64,000 bases of DNA from Oscillospiraceae bacterium (GCA_902761635.1 CACWLG010000026.1:1-64000); one strand, 5' to 3'; shown: positions 1-10,497, numbered from the stretch's first letter. Made by a program: numbers and translations. The notes: a model not told the origin generated them from the sequence alone.

Positions 1-1776
1 CTTGCAGCCGGTGTCGGCGGTGATCTTCTGGATGACCTTGCCGCCGGAGCCGATGACCTCGCGGATCTTGTCGGGGTTGATCTTCATCTGGATCATCTTC
101 GGGGCGGTCTTGGCCAGCTCCTTACGGGGCTCGGAGATCGCCTTGAGCAGGATCTCGTCGAGGATCTGGAAGCGGGCCTCGCGTGTGATTTCAAAGGCCT
201 CCTTGACGATCTCATGCTTGAGGCCGTCGTTCTTGAGGTCCATCTGGATGGCGGTGATGCCCTTCTTGGTGCCGGCCACCTTGAAGTCCATCTCGCCGTG
301 GAAGTCCTCCACGCCCTGAATGTCGATGAAGGTGGTGAAATTGTCGCCGTCCTGGATAAGGCCGCAGGAGATACCGGCGACGGGAGCCTTGAGGGGAACG
401 CCCGCATCCATGAGGGCCAGGGTGGTGCCGCAGATGGAGCCCTGGGAGGTGGAGCCGTTGGAAGAGAGAACCTCCGAGACGACGCGGATGGCATAGGGGA
501 AGTCATCCACATCGGGGATCACGGACTCAAGGGCCTTTTCAACCAGAGCGCCGTGGCCGTACTCGCGGCGGTTGGTGGAGCGGCTGGCACGGGCCTCGCC
601 GGTGGAGTAGCTGGGCATATTGTAGTGGTGCATGAAGCGCTTGGAATCCTCTTCCCAGATGGTGTCGAGCTTCTGGGCGTCGGCCAGGGTGGAGAGGGTA
701 GCGATGGAAAGAACCTGGGTCTGACCGCGGGTGAAGAGGCCGGAGCCGTGCACCACGGGAAGCACGCCGACCTCGGCAGCCAGCGGGCGGATCTCGTTCA
801 TGGCGCGGCCGTCAACACGCTTGCCGGCCAGCAGCCACTTCTTGACGACCTTCTTCTGCAGTTTGTAGAGAATCTCCTCCATGTACTGCATCATATCGGG
901 GTGGTCCTCGCCGTACTTCTCCTCGACCATGGTGATCCAGTCGTTGACGCGGCTCTCGCGCACGTTCTTGTCGTCGGTGTCCATGCAGTACTCCATGGAC
1001 TCAAACTCGTTCGCCACGAGGGTGTCAAAGAGTTCCTCGTCAAAGGAGGCATGCTCATACTCAAACTTGGGCTTGCCGATCTCTTTGACCATGGTGTCGA
1101 TGAGATCGAGCACGGGCTGCAGGTGCTCATGGGCCTGAACGATGCCCTCATACATGACCTCGTCGGGGACCTGGTCGGCCTCGGACTCGATCATGACGAT
1201 CTTCTTGTGGGTGGCCGCGATGGTGGTGATCATGCGGTTGTGCTTGCGCTCCTCAGCGGTGGGGTTGAAGAGGTACTTCTCCCCGTCCCAGCCCAGGACG
1301 ATCCCGGCGATGGGGCCGTTGAAGGGCACATCGGAGATGGACACGGCAGCGGAGGCACCGATCATGGCGGTGATCTCGGGGCTGCAGTCGCGGTCGACGC
1401 TCAGCACCTCGCAGGCAATGATCACGTCGTTGCGCAGGTCGGTGGGGAAGAGCGGGCGCATGGGGCGGTCAATGAGACGGGAGGCCAGAACGGCGGGCAG
1501 GCTGGGTTTGCCCTCACGGCGCATAAAGCTGCCGGGGATTCTTCCGACGGCGTAGAGCTTCTCGTTGAAGTCCACGGAGAGGGGGAAGTAATCGACGCCG
1601 TCCTTGGGACGGGCGGAGGCGGTGCAGGTGACGAGAACGGTGGTCTCGCCGTACTTGACGAGGACGGCGGCGTTGCAGAGTTCAGCCAGCTTTCCGACCT
1701 CCATGGAGAGGGGGCGGCCCTCATACATCATTTCAAACTTGCGGTAATTCGGGAATTCCTTATGGGTGATGATCAT
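1..1776 (-). CDS. pnp: polyribonucleotide nucleotidyltransferase (PNPase), 3' end outside window
   Basis: PNPase is a phosphorolytic 3'-5' exoribonuclease of the cytoplasmic RNA decay machinery. The 592 visible codons cover both RNase PH-like cores, the linking helical domain and the beginning of the KH domain. The second core holds the FTRGQTQ stretch and the catalytic segment GEMDFKVAGTKKG...QMD, with the metal-binding aspartates seen in characterised PNPases. The last visible residues carry the KH GxxG loop (IGSGGKVIQKI). The rest of KH and the S1 domain lie beyond base 1. The ATG at 1774-1776 follows a TAAGGAG Shine-Dalgarno. The gene lies downstream of rpsO on the same strand, the classic rpsO-pnp order, but a strong terminator and a repeat separate the two, so a separate promoter is likely. 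Confidence 0.97.
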   Translation of the reverse strand, partial: MIITHKEFPNYRKFEMMYEGRPLSMEVGKLAELCNAAVLVKYGETTVLVTCTASARPKDGVDYFPLSVDFNEKLYAVGRIPGSFMRREGKPSLPAVLASRLIDRPMRPLFPTDLRNDVIIACEVLSVDRDCSPEITAMIGASAAVSISDVPFNGPIAGIVLGWDGEKYLFNPTAEERKHNRMITTIAATHKKIVMIESEADQVPDEVMYEGIVQAHEHLQPVLDLIDTMVKEIGKPKFEYEHASFDEELFDTLVANEFESMEYCMDTDDKNVRESRVNDWITMVEEKYGEDHPDMMQYMEEILYKLQKKVVKKWLLAGKRVDGRAMNEIRPLAAEVGVLPVVHGSGLFTRGQTQVLSIATLSTLADAQKLDTIWEEDSKRFMHHYNMPSYSTGEARASRSTNRREYGHGALVEKALESVIPDVDDFPYAIRVVSEVLSSNGSTSQGSICGTTLALMDAGVPLKAPVAGISCGLIQDGDNFTTFIDIQGVEDFHGEMDFKVAGTKKGITAIQMDLKNDGLKHEIVKEAFEITREARFQILDEILLKAISEPRKELAKTAPKMIQMKINPDKIREVIGSGGKVIQKITADTGCK

Positions 1777-1803
1777 GCAGTTTCTCCTTATGATGTTTAT
1801 TCT

Positions 1804-1820
1804 GATTGTGCAGTATTGCC
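1804..1820. repeat. possible solo end of the MITE-like element, upstream of pnp
   Basis: The 17 bases GATTGTGCAGTATTGCC differ at two positions from the right end of the MITE-like elements found elsewhere in the window (GATTGTGCGGTGTTGCC). No matching left end is visible nearby. It could be a decayed remnant or chance similarity. Confidence 0.3.
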
Positions 1821-1850
1821 TTGACGGTGCCGTGTCCCGGCCCTCAGTAC

Positions 1851-1888
1851 TTGAAAAAGCGTCCGGGAAGGATCGGGCGTTTTTTCAA
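1851..1888 (-). terminator. hairpin with T/A tracts in the pnp leader
   Basis: An inverted repeat (GAAAAAGCGTCCG ... CGGGCGTTTTTTC) has a T-run on either strand, so it could terminate in both directions. It sits about 75 bases upstream of the pnp start. It may be an attenuator of pnp, or the terminator of a lost gene. Pnp leaders are known to form processed hairpins in enterobacteria, but equivalence here is only an inference. Confidence 0.55.
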
Positions 1889-1917
1889 ATACCAACGGCA
1901 GGACGGCGGGTGCATGC

Positions 1918-2026
1918 TTGCCTCCCTCAGCCGCCTGCGGCGAAGAGAGAGGGGGGGGACCGCTTCAGCGGTGGAGGGAGTTTGCAAATCGTCGGAGAGA
2001 CTCCCTCAGAGAGGGAGCCAGGGAGA
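1918..2026. repeat. GC-rich extragenic palindromic repeat between rpsO and pnp
   Basis: This block contains CCTCCCTCAGCCGCCTGCGGCG, CCGCTTCAGCGG and a paired CTCCCTC/GAGGGAG segment. It resembles the GC-rich palindromic segments at about 11095-11160 and 46130-46232. No reading frame in it looks coding. Together with the hairpins on either side it accounts for the 330-base gap between rpsO and pnp. Confidence 0.5.
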
Positions 2027-2066
2027 AGAAAAATATCCGGGGACAGTATTCAATTGTCCCCGGATA
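2026..2066 (-). terminator. rho-independent terminator of rpsO
   Basis: A perfect 12-bp stem TATCCGGGGACA / TGTCCCCGGATA with a short loop is followed on the minus strand by a T-rich run. It lies about 40 bases after the rpsO stop. Confidence 0.9.
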
Positions 2067-2106
2067 AAAAACCTTCATACCCTTCAGAGAAGCGGCAGAC
2101 GCAAGA

Positions 2107-2339
2107 TTACTTGCGGATGCCCAGCTTCGCAATGATCGCGCGGTAACGCTCGATATCCTTCTTGGCGAGGTAGTCGAGCAGACGGCGGCGCTTGCCGACC
2201 ATCTTGTACATGCCCAGACGGCTGTGGTCGTCGTTGGGATGATTCTGAGAATGGCGATCTGGACCTCGGGAGAACCGGTGTCGCCCTCGTGGACGGCGTT
2301 CTCGGAGATGACCTGGGTTTTGACTTCCTTGGTGATCAT
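2107..2339 (-). pseudogene. rpsO: 30S ribosomal protein S15, internal ~34-nt deletion with frameshift
   Basis: S15 is a primary 16S rRNA-binding protein of the 30S platform. The first 31 residues ([16 protein letters not shown]... to VQIAIL) are normal. They are followed in a different frame by a normal S15 C-terminus of 45 residues ([20 protein letters not shown]... to LGIRK), ending at a TAA at 2107-2109. The two parts together are 76 residues, against a family length near 88. About 12 residues (end of one helix and start of the next) are missing. The net loss of about 34 bases puts the two halves out of frame near base 2247. Read straight through from the start, the frame runs past the true stop into the terminator. 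Start (SD GGAG), stop, promoter and terminator all look intact. A sequencing or assembly indel is as likely as a real lesion. Confidence 0.85.
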
Positions 2340-2453
2340 GGTGAAAAACTCCTTTCAGATTTCAGCTATACCCTGCATCCGGGCTGTGGGGCGGAAAGGA
2401 CACCGCATCGGCGGCATGACCCCGTAGCGCAGACTGCGGGCGCGTACTATGAC

Positions 2454-2482
2454 ATATTAGCATTATGCCGCCTGCTTGTCAA
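2454..2482 (-). promoter_or_regulatory. sigma-A promoter of rpsO
   Basis: TTGACA (2477-2482), a 17-bp spacer, then TAATAT (2454-2459). Transcription would give a leader of about 105 bases before the rpsO ATG, long enough for the S15 autoregulatory structures known in other bacteria. I did not recognise a specific one. Confidence 0.8.
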
Positions 2483-2503
2483 CAGAAAAAGCAGGGAAAA
2501 CAG

Positions 2504-2537
2504 CATAAAAAACAGCGCAGGGAAAACCCTGCGCTGT
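2504..2537 (-). terminator. terminator of the opp operon
   Basis: An 11-bp perfect stem ACAGCGCAGGG / CCCTGCGCTGT with an AAAA loop is followed by a T-run on the minus strand. It begins about 16 bases after the oppA stop, so no lost C-terminal coding sequence can lie downstream. Confidence 0.92.
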
Positions 2538-2553
2538 AACGGAATGCGATGGT

Positions 2554-4383
2554 TCAGCGGCCGAACTGGCAGTCGTTGTTGCCGGATTCGGTGGTCCACA
2601 TCTCAAGCATGTTGATGGGGTCGTTGAAGTCGGCCAGCCAGCCCTCGCGCGCGAAGTCAAAGTTGCCCTGCTTGCGCTCCTGGAGGAAGACGTTCCAGTC
2701 CTGCTGCTGGATGGTGAGCTCGATGCCAACAGCGGCCAGATCCTGCTGGATGGACTCGGCGATGGCGATATGACTGGTGTTGGTGTTGGTCAGATACTCG
2801 ATCTGGATGGGATTCTCAGCGGAGAGCTTGCCGTCCTCGTCAAACTTGTAGCCGGCAGCCTTCAGCAGCTCAACAGCCTTTGTGATGGTGCCGTCCGGGT
2901 CGTTGACAATTGCCATGGCGTCGAAGTAGCCGTCCTCAGCGTTCGCCTTGAACACGCCGCCGTTGCCGTCGGCCATGCCGAGAGGAATGAAGGAGTTGGC
3001 GATTACCTGGCCGCACTGAGCGTTGTTCTCAACGATATAATCGCGGTCGATGAGGATGGTGAAGGCTTCGCGCATGCAGGCGGCCTGCTCGGGCGTCTTG
3101 CCCTCGAAGATCTTGGACTTGGCATTAAAGGCCACATAGTAGGTGCCGAGGTTGTCAATGATGTGGAACTCGGGGTTCTTGTCGGCCAGGAGCTTGCCAA
3201 TCTCGTCGTTGGGCACGGTGTCGATGAAGTCCACGTTGCCGGCGTTATAGGCGGCGTAGATGGCGGTATCGTCAGCGGAGAGCATGAACTCCAGCTTCTC
3301 GACGGTGACCTTGTCGGCGTCGTACCAGTACGGGTTCTTCTCATAGGTCATGGAGGTGTCGTGGTTCCAGCCGGTGCAGACATAGGCGCCGTTGGAGACA
3401 AAGCCGGCCTCCTGGCACCAGCCGCCGGGGCTGGTCTGCCAATCCTTGTAGGCTTCCACAGCCTCCTGCTTGACAGGATAGAAGGCGGGGAACGCCATCA
3501 GGTCTTCCATATAGGCGCAGGGGGCAACGAGGGTGAACTCCAGGGTGGTGTCGTCCACAGCCTTGACAGCCAGGTCGTTGGGGTAGCCCTCAAAGCCGTT
3601 GAGCATGTAGGCGTAGTCGGCGGCGGTGGAGTCGGCGGCAGCGCGCTTCCAGGAGTACTCAAAGTCCTTGGCGGTCAGGTCGGAGCCGTCGGACCACTTC
3701 AGGCCGTCGCGCAGCTTGACGGTGTAGGTCAGGCCATCGTCGGAAACGGTATAGCCGGTGGCGCAGGCGGGCACGGTGTGGCCCTCGTCATTGTAGGAGT
3801 ACAGGCCGGAGAAGGAGTTGACAGCCAGGCATGCGCCGTCAACGGAGCTGTTGAGGGCGGGGTCGAGGAAGTCAGGCTCGGAGGCCAGGTTGATACGGAG
3901 GGTCTTGGTGTTGTTGCCCAGCTTGGCAAACATGAAGTACTTGAAGCCGAAGAGGTTGGCGTACACGCCGTCGACGTAGTCCTTCTGCATATAGTCGTCG
4001 TTGTAGTAATAGATGGGGATGACGCAGTTGGTGGCCATGAGGATGTCCTCAGCCTGGTGCATGAGCTCGGTGCGCTTGGCAAAATCGGTCTCTGCCTTGA
4101 TCTGGGCGATCAGCTCATCGTACTTGGACCAACCCTTGAGGGGGTCGACGAAAGCGGGGCTGACGAGAGAAGCAGCGTCCGGAACGGACTCAGCGGCGGG
4201 CTCTTCAACTGCGGCAGGTGCCTCAGTAGCAGCGGGGGCTTCGGTAGCAGCGGGCGCTTCGGTAGCGGCGGGTGCCTCGGTAGCAGCGGGCGCTTCGGTG
4301 GCGGCCGGGGCGGTGTTTCCTCCGCAGGCGCACAGAGCAAAGATCATGCTCAGAGCCAGAAGCAGTGCTATTGTCTTCTTCAT
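2554..4383 (-). CDS. oppA: oligopeptide ABC transporter substrate-binding lipoprotein, circularly permuted
   Basis: This is the extracytoplasmic peptide receptor (SBP family 5) of the Opp importer, 609 residues. Residues 1-20 form a lipoprotein signal with lipobox LCAC (Cys20). Residues 25-60 are a six-residue APAATE tandem linker. Residues 72-155 (KGWSKYDELIAQIKAE..., HQAEDILM, IPIYYYNDDYM, GFKYFMFAKL) are what normally forms the C-terminus of this family. The ordinary mature N-terminus starts only at about residue 160 (TLRINLASEPDFLDPAL). The protein stops at 609 with WTTESGNNDCQFGR, just where the missing C-terminal segment should begin. The pieces therefore add up to one complete domain in permuted order. 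The start ATG at 4383 has an AAAGGA SD. It is the last gene of the operon, 60 bases after oppF, and a terminator follows immediately. Confidence 0.9.
   Translation of the reverse strand: MKKTIALLLALSMIFALCACGGNTAPAATEAPAATEAPAATEAPAATEAPAATEAPAAVEEPAAESVPDAASLVSPAFVDPLKGWSKYDELIAQIKAETDFAKRTELMHQAEDILMATNCVIPIYYYNDDYMQKDYVDGVYANLFGFKYFMFAKLGNNTKTLRINLASEPDFLDPALNSSVDGACLAVNSFSGLYSYNDEGHTVPACATGYTVSDDGLTYTVKLRDGLKWSDGSDLTAKDFEYSWKRAAADSTAADYAYMLNGFEGYPNDLAVKAVDDTTLEFTLVAPCAYMEDLMAFPAFYPVKQEAVEAYKDWQTSPGGWCQEAGFVSNGAYVCTGWNHDTSMTYEKNPYWYDADKVTVEKLEFMLSADDTAIYAAYNAGNVDFIDTVPNDEIGKLLADKNPEFHIIDNLGTYYVAFNAKSKIFEGKTPEQAACMREAFTILIDRDYIVENNAQCGQVIANSFIPLGMADGNGGVFKANAEDGYFDAMAIVNDPDGTITKAVELLKAAGYKFDEDGKLSAENPIQIEYLTNTNTSHIAIAESIQQDLAAVGIELTIQQQDWNVFLQERKQGNFDFAREGWLADFNDPINMLEMWTTESGNNDCQFGR
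3919..4170 (-). other. displaced C-terminal SBP segment at the N-terminus of OppA
   Basis: Codons for about residues 72-155 of OppA. By family comparison this segment closes the SBP fold at the C-terminus (conserved HQAEDIL and PIYYY...Y motifs). Here it sits between the linker and the normal mature N-terminus. Confidence 0.8.
4204..4311 (-). repeat. 18-nt coding tandem repeat (APAATE)n in OppA linker
   Basis: About six units of an 18-base repeat encode APAATE, with synonymous third-base variation between units. This is a flexible linker between the lipidated cysteine and the folded domain. Such an array is prone to copy-number slippage. Confidence 0.9.
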
Positions 4384-4443
4384 TGTGGATTTCCTTTCAG
4401 AACATATATTTTCAAAAACGGCAGGGCCGTATTTGAATGCGGA

Positions 4444-5400
4444 TCAGCGGTTCCAGCAGGCGACGAAATGGCCGCCGCCGCGGTCGGTGAGGCCAGGGCA
4501 CTCCTGGGCGCACTGCTCGGTGGCAAAGCGGCAGCGGGTGCGGAAGGGGCAGCCGGTGGGCATGTGCAGGGGACTTGGCACGTCGCCCTCCAGAAGGATG
4601 CGCTTTCTCGCGCGGGTGATATCCGGGTCCGGGATCGGCACCGCAGACAGGAGCGACTCGGTATAGGGGTGGATGGGGTGCTCGTTCAATTCGTCGGAAT
4701 CGGCGATCTCCACGATGCGGCCGAGGTACATGACCGCGATGCGCCTGGAGATGTGGTGCACGACCAGCAGGTCATGGGCGATGAAGAGATAGGCCACGCC
4801 CAGTTTTTCCTGCAGCTCCTCAAACATATTGATGACCTGGGCCTGGATGGACACGTCGAGGGCGGAGACCGGCTCGTCGCACACGATAAACTTGGGGTCC
4901 ACAGCGAGAGCACGGGCGATGCCGATGCGCTGCCGCTGGCCGCCGGAGAACTCGTGGGCGTAGCGGCGGGCATGCTCGGCATTGAGGCCGACATAGCTCA
5001 TGAGCTCCAGGATCTTTTCGCGCCTCTCCTTGCGGTTGGAGCAGAGGTGGTGCACATCCAGCGGCTCGCCGATGATGTCCTCCACGGTCATGCGGGGGTC
5101 CAGAGAGGAATAGGGGTCCTGGAAGACCATCTGCATCTGTTTGCGCATGGCGGTGATGTTCTTGCCGGTGACAAGCTCTCCGTCAAAGCGAACCTCACCG
5201 GCGGTGGGCTCATACAGGCGCAGCAGGGTGCGGCCGACCGTGGTCTTGCCGCAGCCGGATTCGCCCACGAGGCCCAGGGTCTCGCCCCGGCCCACGTCGA
5301 AGGAGACGTCATCCACGGCCTTGAGCAGGAGATTTTTGAAGCCGGAGCGCACGGGGAAATACATCTTGAGGTTCTTGACTTCTACCAGGGGCGTGCTCAT
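4444..5400 (-). CDS. oppF: oligopeptide ABC transporter ATP-binding protein OppF
   Basis: Second cytoplasmic ATPase of the Opp importer, 318 residues. Walker A is GESGCGKTT, the signature is [14 protein letters not shown], and Walker B is [12 protein letters not shown]. The C-terminal oligopeptide/dipeptide extension has the cysteine cluster [11 protein letters not shown]...C...C typical of OppD/OppF/DppD ATPases. It overlaps oppD by four bases (ATGA), implying translational coupling. It is assigned as OppF rather than OppD because of its order in the operon. Confidence 0.93.
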   Translation of the reverse strand: MSTPLVEVKNLKMYFPVRSGFKNLLLKAVDDVSFDVGRGETLGLVGESGCGKTTVGRTLLRLYEPTAGEVRFDGELVTGKNITAMRKQMQMVFQDPYSSLDPRMTVEDIIGEPLDVHHLCSNRKERREKILELMSYVGLNAEHARRYAHEFSGGQRQRIGIARALAVDPKFIVCDEPVSALDVSIQAQVINMFEELQEKLGVAYLFIAHDLLVVHHISRRIAVMYLGRIVEIADSDELNEHPIHPYTESLLSAVPIPDPDITRARKRILLEGDVPSPLHMPTGCPFRTRCRFATEQCAQECPGLTDRGGGHFVACWNR

Positions 5401-6395
5401 TTTCCGGCCTCCCTTCCTTCAAAGGCGTCGCGGACATTGAGCCAGCAGGCGGCCTTATGGCTGTCGTTGATCCAAAGCTCCTCAGGGATCTCGGTGAGGC
5501 AGATCTTCATGGCGCTGTCGCACCGGGCGCAGAAGGCGCAGCCCTTCGGCATGTTCAGCATGTTGATGGGCGAGCCGGAGATGGGGATCAGCTTCTTTTT
5601 CATATTGTTGACATTGGGGATGGAGCGCAGCAGACCCCGGGTGTATTCGTGCCGTGGGTTATAGAAGATCTCATGCGCGGTGCCGCGTTCACAGATGCGC
5701 CCGCCGTACATGACCACGATGTTGTCGCACAAGTCGGCGATGACACCCAGGTCATGGGTGACAAGGATGACCGCCATGCCGAGCTTTTTCTGCAGCTCCT
5801 GCATCAGCTCCAGGATCTGGGCCTGGATGGTCACGTCCAGGGCGGTGGTGGGCTCGTCCGCGATGAGGATGTCGGGCTCGCAGGCCAGGGCCATGGCGAT
5901 CATGACGCGCTGGCGCATGCCGCCGGAGAGCTCAAAGGGATACTGCTTGAGGCGCTTGTCCGGCTCGTTGATGCCGACCAGCTCCAACAGCTCCGCTGCG
6001 CGCGCGTCCGCGTCTCTGCCGTGCTTTTCGGTGTGCAGGGTGATGGCTTCGGTGAGCTGGTTGCCGATGGTGAAGACGGGGTTCAGGCTCGTCATGGGGT
6101 CCTGGAAGATGATGGAGCAGCATTTGCCGCGGAAGCCCTGCATCTGCTGTTCGCTCCACTTGGAGATATCCTCACCCTTATACAGGATCTTGCCTTCGAC
6201 GATCTTGCCGGTGTCAGCCAAAATCTGCATGATGGAATAGGCGGTGACGGATTTGCCGGAGCCGCTCTCGCCCACAATGCCGAGGATCTCGCCCCGGTCG
6301 AGGTCGAAGTTCACGCCGTTGACGGCCTGCACCTCACCGGCGTCGGTAAAGAAGGAGGTGTGCAGATTCTGCACGCTCAACAGTTTCTCATTCAT
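5397..6395 (-). CDS. oppD: oligopeptide ABC transporter ATP-binding protein OppD
   Basis: First ATPase of the importer, 332 residues. Walker A is GESGSGKSV, the signature is [15 protein letters not shown], and Walker B is [13 protein letters not shown]. The C-terminal region has the family cysteines (KGCAFCARC...C). The oppC stop codon lies inside the SD of this gene (CTGAGGAGGTAAGGCCATG), so translation of the two is tightly coupled. Confidence 0.93.
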   Translation of the reverse strand: MNEKLLSVQNLHTSFFTDAGEVQAVNGVNFDLDRGEILGIVGESGSGKSVTAYSIMQILADTGKIVEGKILYKGEDISKWSEQQMQGFRGKCCSIIFQDPMTSLNPVFTIGNQLTEAITLHTEKHGRDADARAAELLELVGINEPDKRLKQYPFELSGGMRQRVMIAMALACEPDILIADEPTTALDVTIQAQILELMQELQKKLGMAVILVTHDLGVIADLCDNIVVMYGGRICERGTAHEIFYNPRHEYTRGLLRSIPNVNNMKKKLIPISGSPINMLNMPKGCAFCARCDSAMKICLTEIPEELWINDSHKAACWLNVRDAFEGREAGK

Positions 6396-6399
6396 GGCC

Positions 6400-7479
6400 T
6401 TACCTCCTCAGCTTCGGGTCGAAGGCGTCGCGCAGGCCGTCGCCCAGCAGGTTCAGGCTCAGCACGATCAGGCAGATCATGAGGGCCGGGAAGACCAGCT
6501 TGTAAGGGTAGCTCTGCAGACCTTCGCGCGCGGCGTTGGCCAGGGAACCGAGGGAGGGCATGGGCGCCTTGACGCCGATGCCGATGAAGCTCAGAAAGCT
6601 CTCGGTGAAGATGGCTGAGGGGATCTGCAGCGCGGTGGAGATGATGATGACGGAAAGGCAGTTTGGCAGGATGTGCTGGCGGATGATGCGCCCCGGCCTT
6701 GCGCCGATGGAGCGGGCCGCGAGGATGTATTCATTCTCCTTAATGGTCAGGATCTGGCCGCGGATAAGGCGAGCCATGCCCACCCAGTAGAGGAGGCCGA
6801 AAACGATAAAGAGACTGACCATGCTGGTGCCGAGCTTGTCGAGGAAGCTGCCCGCGGGGAAGCGCAGACGCTCATCCAGAACGACCTTCAGCAGGATGAT
6901 GATCAGCATGTCGGGCAGGGAGTAAATGATATCGACGATGCGCATCATGATCAGGTCCACCCTGCCCCCCAGATAACCGGAGATACTGCCGTAGAGCATG
7001 CCGATCAGGAGTACGATGATGCTGGCGAAGAAGCCCACGGCCAGGGAAATGCGGGTGCCGTAGATGACGCGGATGAAGTAGTCACGGCATTGCTCGTCCG
7101 TGCCGAAGATGTGGGGGAAGCGGGTGTTGCCCTTGTCGATGTATTCCTGCTCCATCTTGCTGTAGGTGAAGGGGGCCAGATTCTTGGCGCCCTTGTCGCG
7201 CCTGCCGTCCACAGAGAGGATCTCCTCATAGCGGTAGGGGACGATCATGGGGGCAATGATAATGGTCAGGATGATGCAGCAAAGGACAACGATGCTGGCC
7301 ACGGCCAGGGGGTTTTTGAAGAGCTTGCGCATACCGTCTTTCAAGAAGGTGGTGCTCTCGCTCATCACGTCCTGCTGGCGCTTTTCGTCCTCTGTGGCGG
7401 GGACGAACATATCCTTTGAAAATTTCGAGAGGTCGATCTGACTGCTGAGAGGGTTCTTTTTGAACTCCTGATTTGCCAT
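6400..7479 (-). CDS. oppC: oligopeptide ABC transporter permease OppC
   Basis: Inner-membrane permease, 359 residues. A soluble N-terminal region of about 55 residues precedes the first TM (LAVASIVVLCCIILTIIIAPM). Then come an extracytoplasmic loop and a five-helix BPD_transp_1 core with the EAA-like cytoplasmic loop (EYILAARSIGARPGRIIRQHILPN) that contacts the ATPases. ATG at 7477-7479 with SD GAGGCGG. It pairs with OppB as the transmembrane channel. Confidence 0.93.
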   Translation of the reverse strand: MANQEFKKNPLSSQIDLSKFSKDMFVPATEDEKRQQDVMSESTTFLKDGMRKLFKNPLAVASIVVLCCIILTIIIAPMIVPYRYEEILSVDGRRDKGAKNLAPFTYSKMEQEYIDKGNTRFPHIFGTDEQCRDYFIRVIYGTRISLAVGFFASIIVLLIGMLYGSISGYLGGRVDLIMMRIVDIIYSLPDMLIIILLKVVLDERLRFPAGSFLDKLGTSMVSLFIVFGLLYWVGMARLIRGQILTIKENEYILAARSIGARPGRIIRQHILPNCLSVIIISTALQIPSAIFTESFLSFIGIGVKAPMPSLGSLANAAREGLQSYPYKLVFPALMICLIVLSLNLLGDGLRDAFDPKLRR

Positions 7480-7493
7480 CTTGCCGCCTCCTC

Positions 7494-8405
7494 TCAGTCA
7501 TATTTGATCCGCGGATCCACCAACTTGTACAGCAGGTCGCAGATCAGGTTTGCCGCCACCATCAGCACAGCCAGGAAAATGGTTGTCGCCATGATGAGGG
7601 TGTAGTCGCGGTTATTGATGCCGCTGACGAATTTGCTGCCCAGGCCGCCCACAGTGAAGATGGTCTCGATGACCATGGAGCCGGTGATGATGTAGGCGAT
7701 CTGCGGGCCGGCGTAGGTTATGACCGGGATGAGGGAGTTGCGCAGCGCGTGCTTGAAGATGATCTTGATGCGGCTGACGCCCTTGGCCCGGGCGGTGCGG
7801 ATATAGTCCTGACCGAGCGCGTCGAGCATGCTGGTCTTCGACAGGCGCGTGATGTAGGCCATCGGATAGGCCGCCAGGGAAATGACAGGCAGGACATAGT
7901 TCGGGTTGCTCGGGCTCCAGACCGGCAGCCACCCCAGCTTGATGCAGAACACCAGCAGCAGCAGGGTAGCCAGAATAAAGCTCGGCACTGCGGTGAAGAG
8001 CGTGGAGAAAAAGACAATGATCCGGTCGGGCAGCTTGTTGCGCATCAGGGCCGCAGTGCTGCCGAAGACAGTGCCGAGGATGATGGCCACCACCATTGCG
8101 GAGAGCCCCAGGCGCGCGGAGGTCGGGAAAGACTCGCCGATGATGGCGGAAATCTCGCGCCCGTTTTTCAGCGACACACCGAAGTCACCGTGCAGCACTC
8201 CCTTCATGTAGAGGAAAAACTGCTGCATCAGGGGCTTGTCCAGACCGTAGCGGGCGTTGAGAGCGGCGATGGTCGCCTCACTCAGTGCTTTTTCACGGTT
8301 AAAGGGTCCGCCGGGGACGGCGTGCATGGTAAAAAAGGTAATGGCGCAAATGATAAAAACGGTCAAGATCGCGAGCAGGACGCGCTTGACGATATACTTG
8401 GCCAC
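7494..8405 (-). CDS. oppB: oligopeptide ABC transporter permease OppB
   Basis: First gene of the operon, 303 residues with about six TM helices. Its EAA loop reads DYIRTARAKGVSRIKIIFKHALRN. The start is GTG (8403-8405) behind a strong GAGGAGAG SD. The N-terminus MAKYIVKRVLLAILTVFII is typical of the OppB/DppB family. The gap to oppC is only 14 bases. Confidence 0.93.
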   Translation of the reverse strand: MAKYIVKRVLLAILTVFIICAITFFTMHAVPGGPFNREKALSEATIAALNARYGLDKPLMQQFFLYMKGVLHGDFGVSLKNGREISAIIGESFPTSARLGLSAMVVAIILGTVFGSTAALMRNKLPDRIIVFFSTLFTAVPSFILATLLLLVFCIKLGWLPVWSPSNPNYVLPVISLAAYPMAYITRLSKTSMLDALGQDYIRTARAKGVSRIKIIFKHALRNSLIPVITYAGPQIAYIITGSMVIETIFTVGGLGSKFVSGINNRDYTLIMATTIFLAVLMVAANLICDLLYKLVDPRIKYD

Positions 8406-8472
8406 GCTTTTCTCTCCTCTCTGTGGTGGTGTTGGGAAGCCGATGCGTATTTCACCGGCAGGAAGGTTTTAT

Positions 8473-8501
8473 ATTATACAATAGAAAAAAGATTTTTGCA
8501 A
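8473..8501 (-). promoter_or_regulatory. sigma-A promoter of the opp operon
   Basis: TTGCAA (8496-8501), a 17-bp spacer, then a perfect TATAAT (8473-8478). It lies between typA and oppB, with a leader of about 60 bases. No operator was recognised. Confidence 0.85.
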
Positions 8502-8537
8502 TTGATTTAGCGCATTAAACTGCTGGGAAACCACAGA

Positions 8538-10358
<1,821 letters not shown>

Positions 10359-10403
10359 AGAACTGATACTCCCTTTGTAATTACATTTCAACACAAAAAT
10401 AGA

Positions 10404-10432
10404 GTTTAACACCGCAGAGGGGAGTTTGCAAG
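10404..10432 (-). promoter_or_regulatory. sigma-A promoter of typA
   Basis: TTGCAA (10427-10432), 17 bp, TAAACT (10404-10409). It is back to back with the promoter of the HD nucleotidase gene; the two -35 elements are 8 bases apart. Confidence 0.7.
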
Positions 10433-10440
10433 ATTTTTTA

Positions 10441-10469
10441 TTGAAAATCATGCCCTGCCGTGTTATACT
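10441..10469 (+). promoter_or_regulatory. sigma-A promoter of the YfbR-like gene
   Basis: TTGAAA (10441-10446), 17 bp, TATACT (10464-10469). The ATG at 10498 gives a leader of about 20 bases. Confidence 0.8.
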
Positions 10470-10497
10470 CTCCCCACTATCGAAAGCGGAGAACGCC

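Noticed and set aside
214..1824. 536-codon open frame antisense to pnp
   Set aside because: Its protein is a low-complexity G/H/V/L/D-rich shadow of the GC-rich pnp coding strand; pnp is certain on the other strand.
2770..5664. 964-codon open frame antisense to oppA and oppF
   Set aside because: Shadow frame with no family features; it runs across two well-defined genes and their gap.
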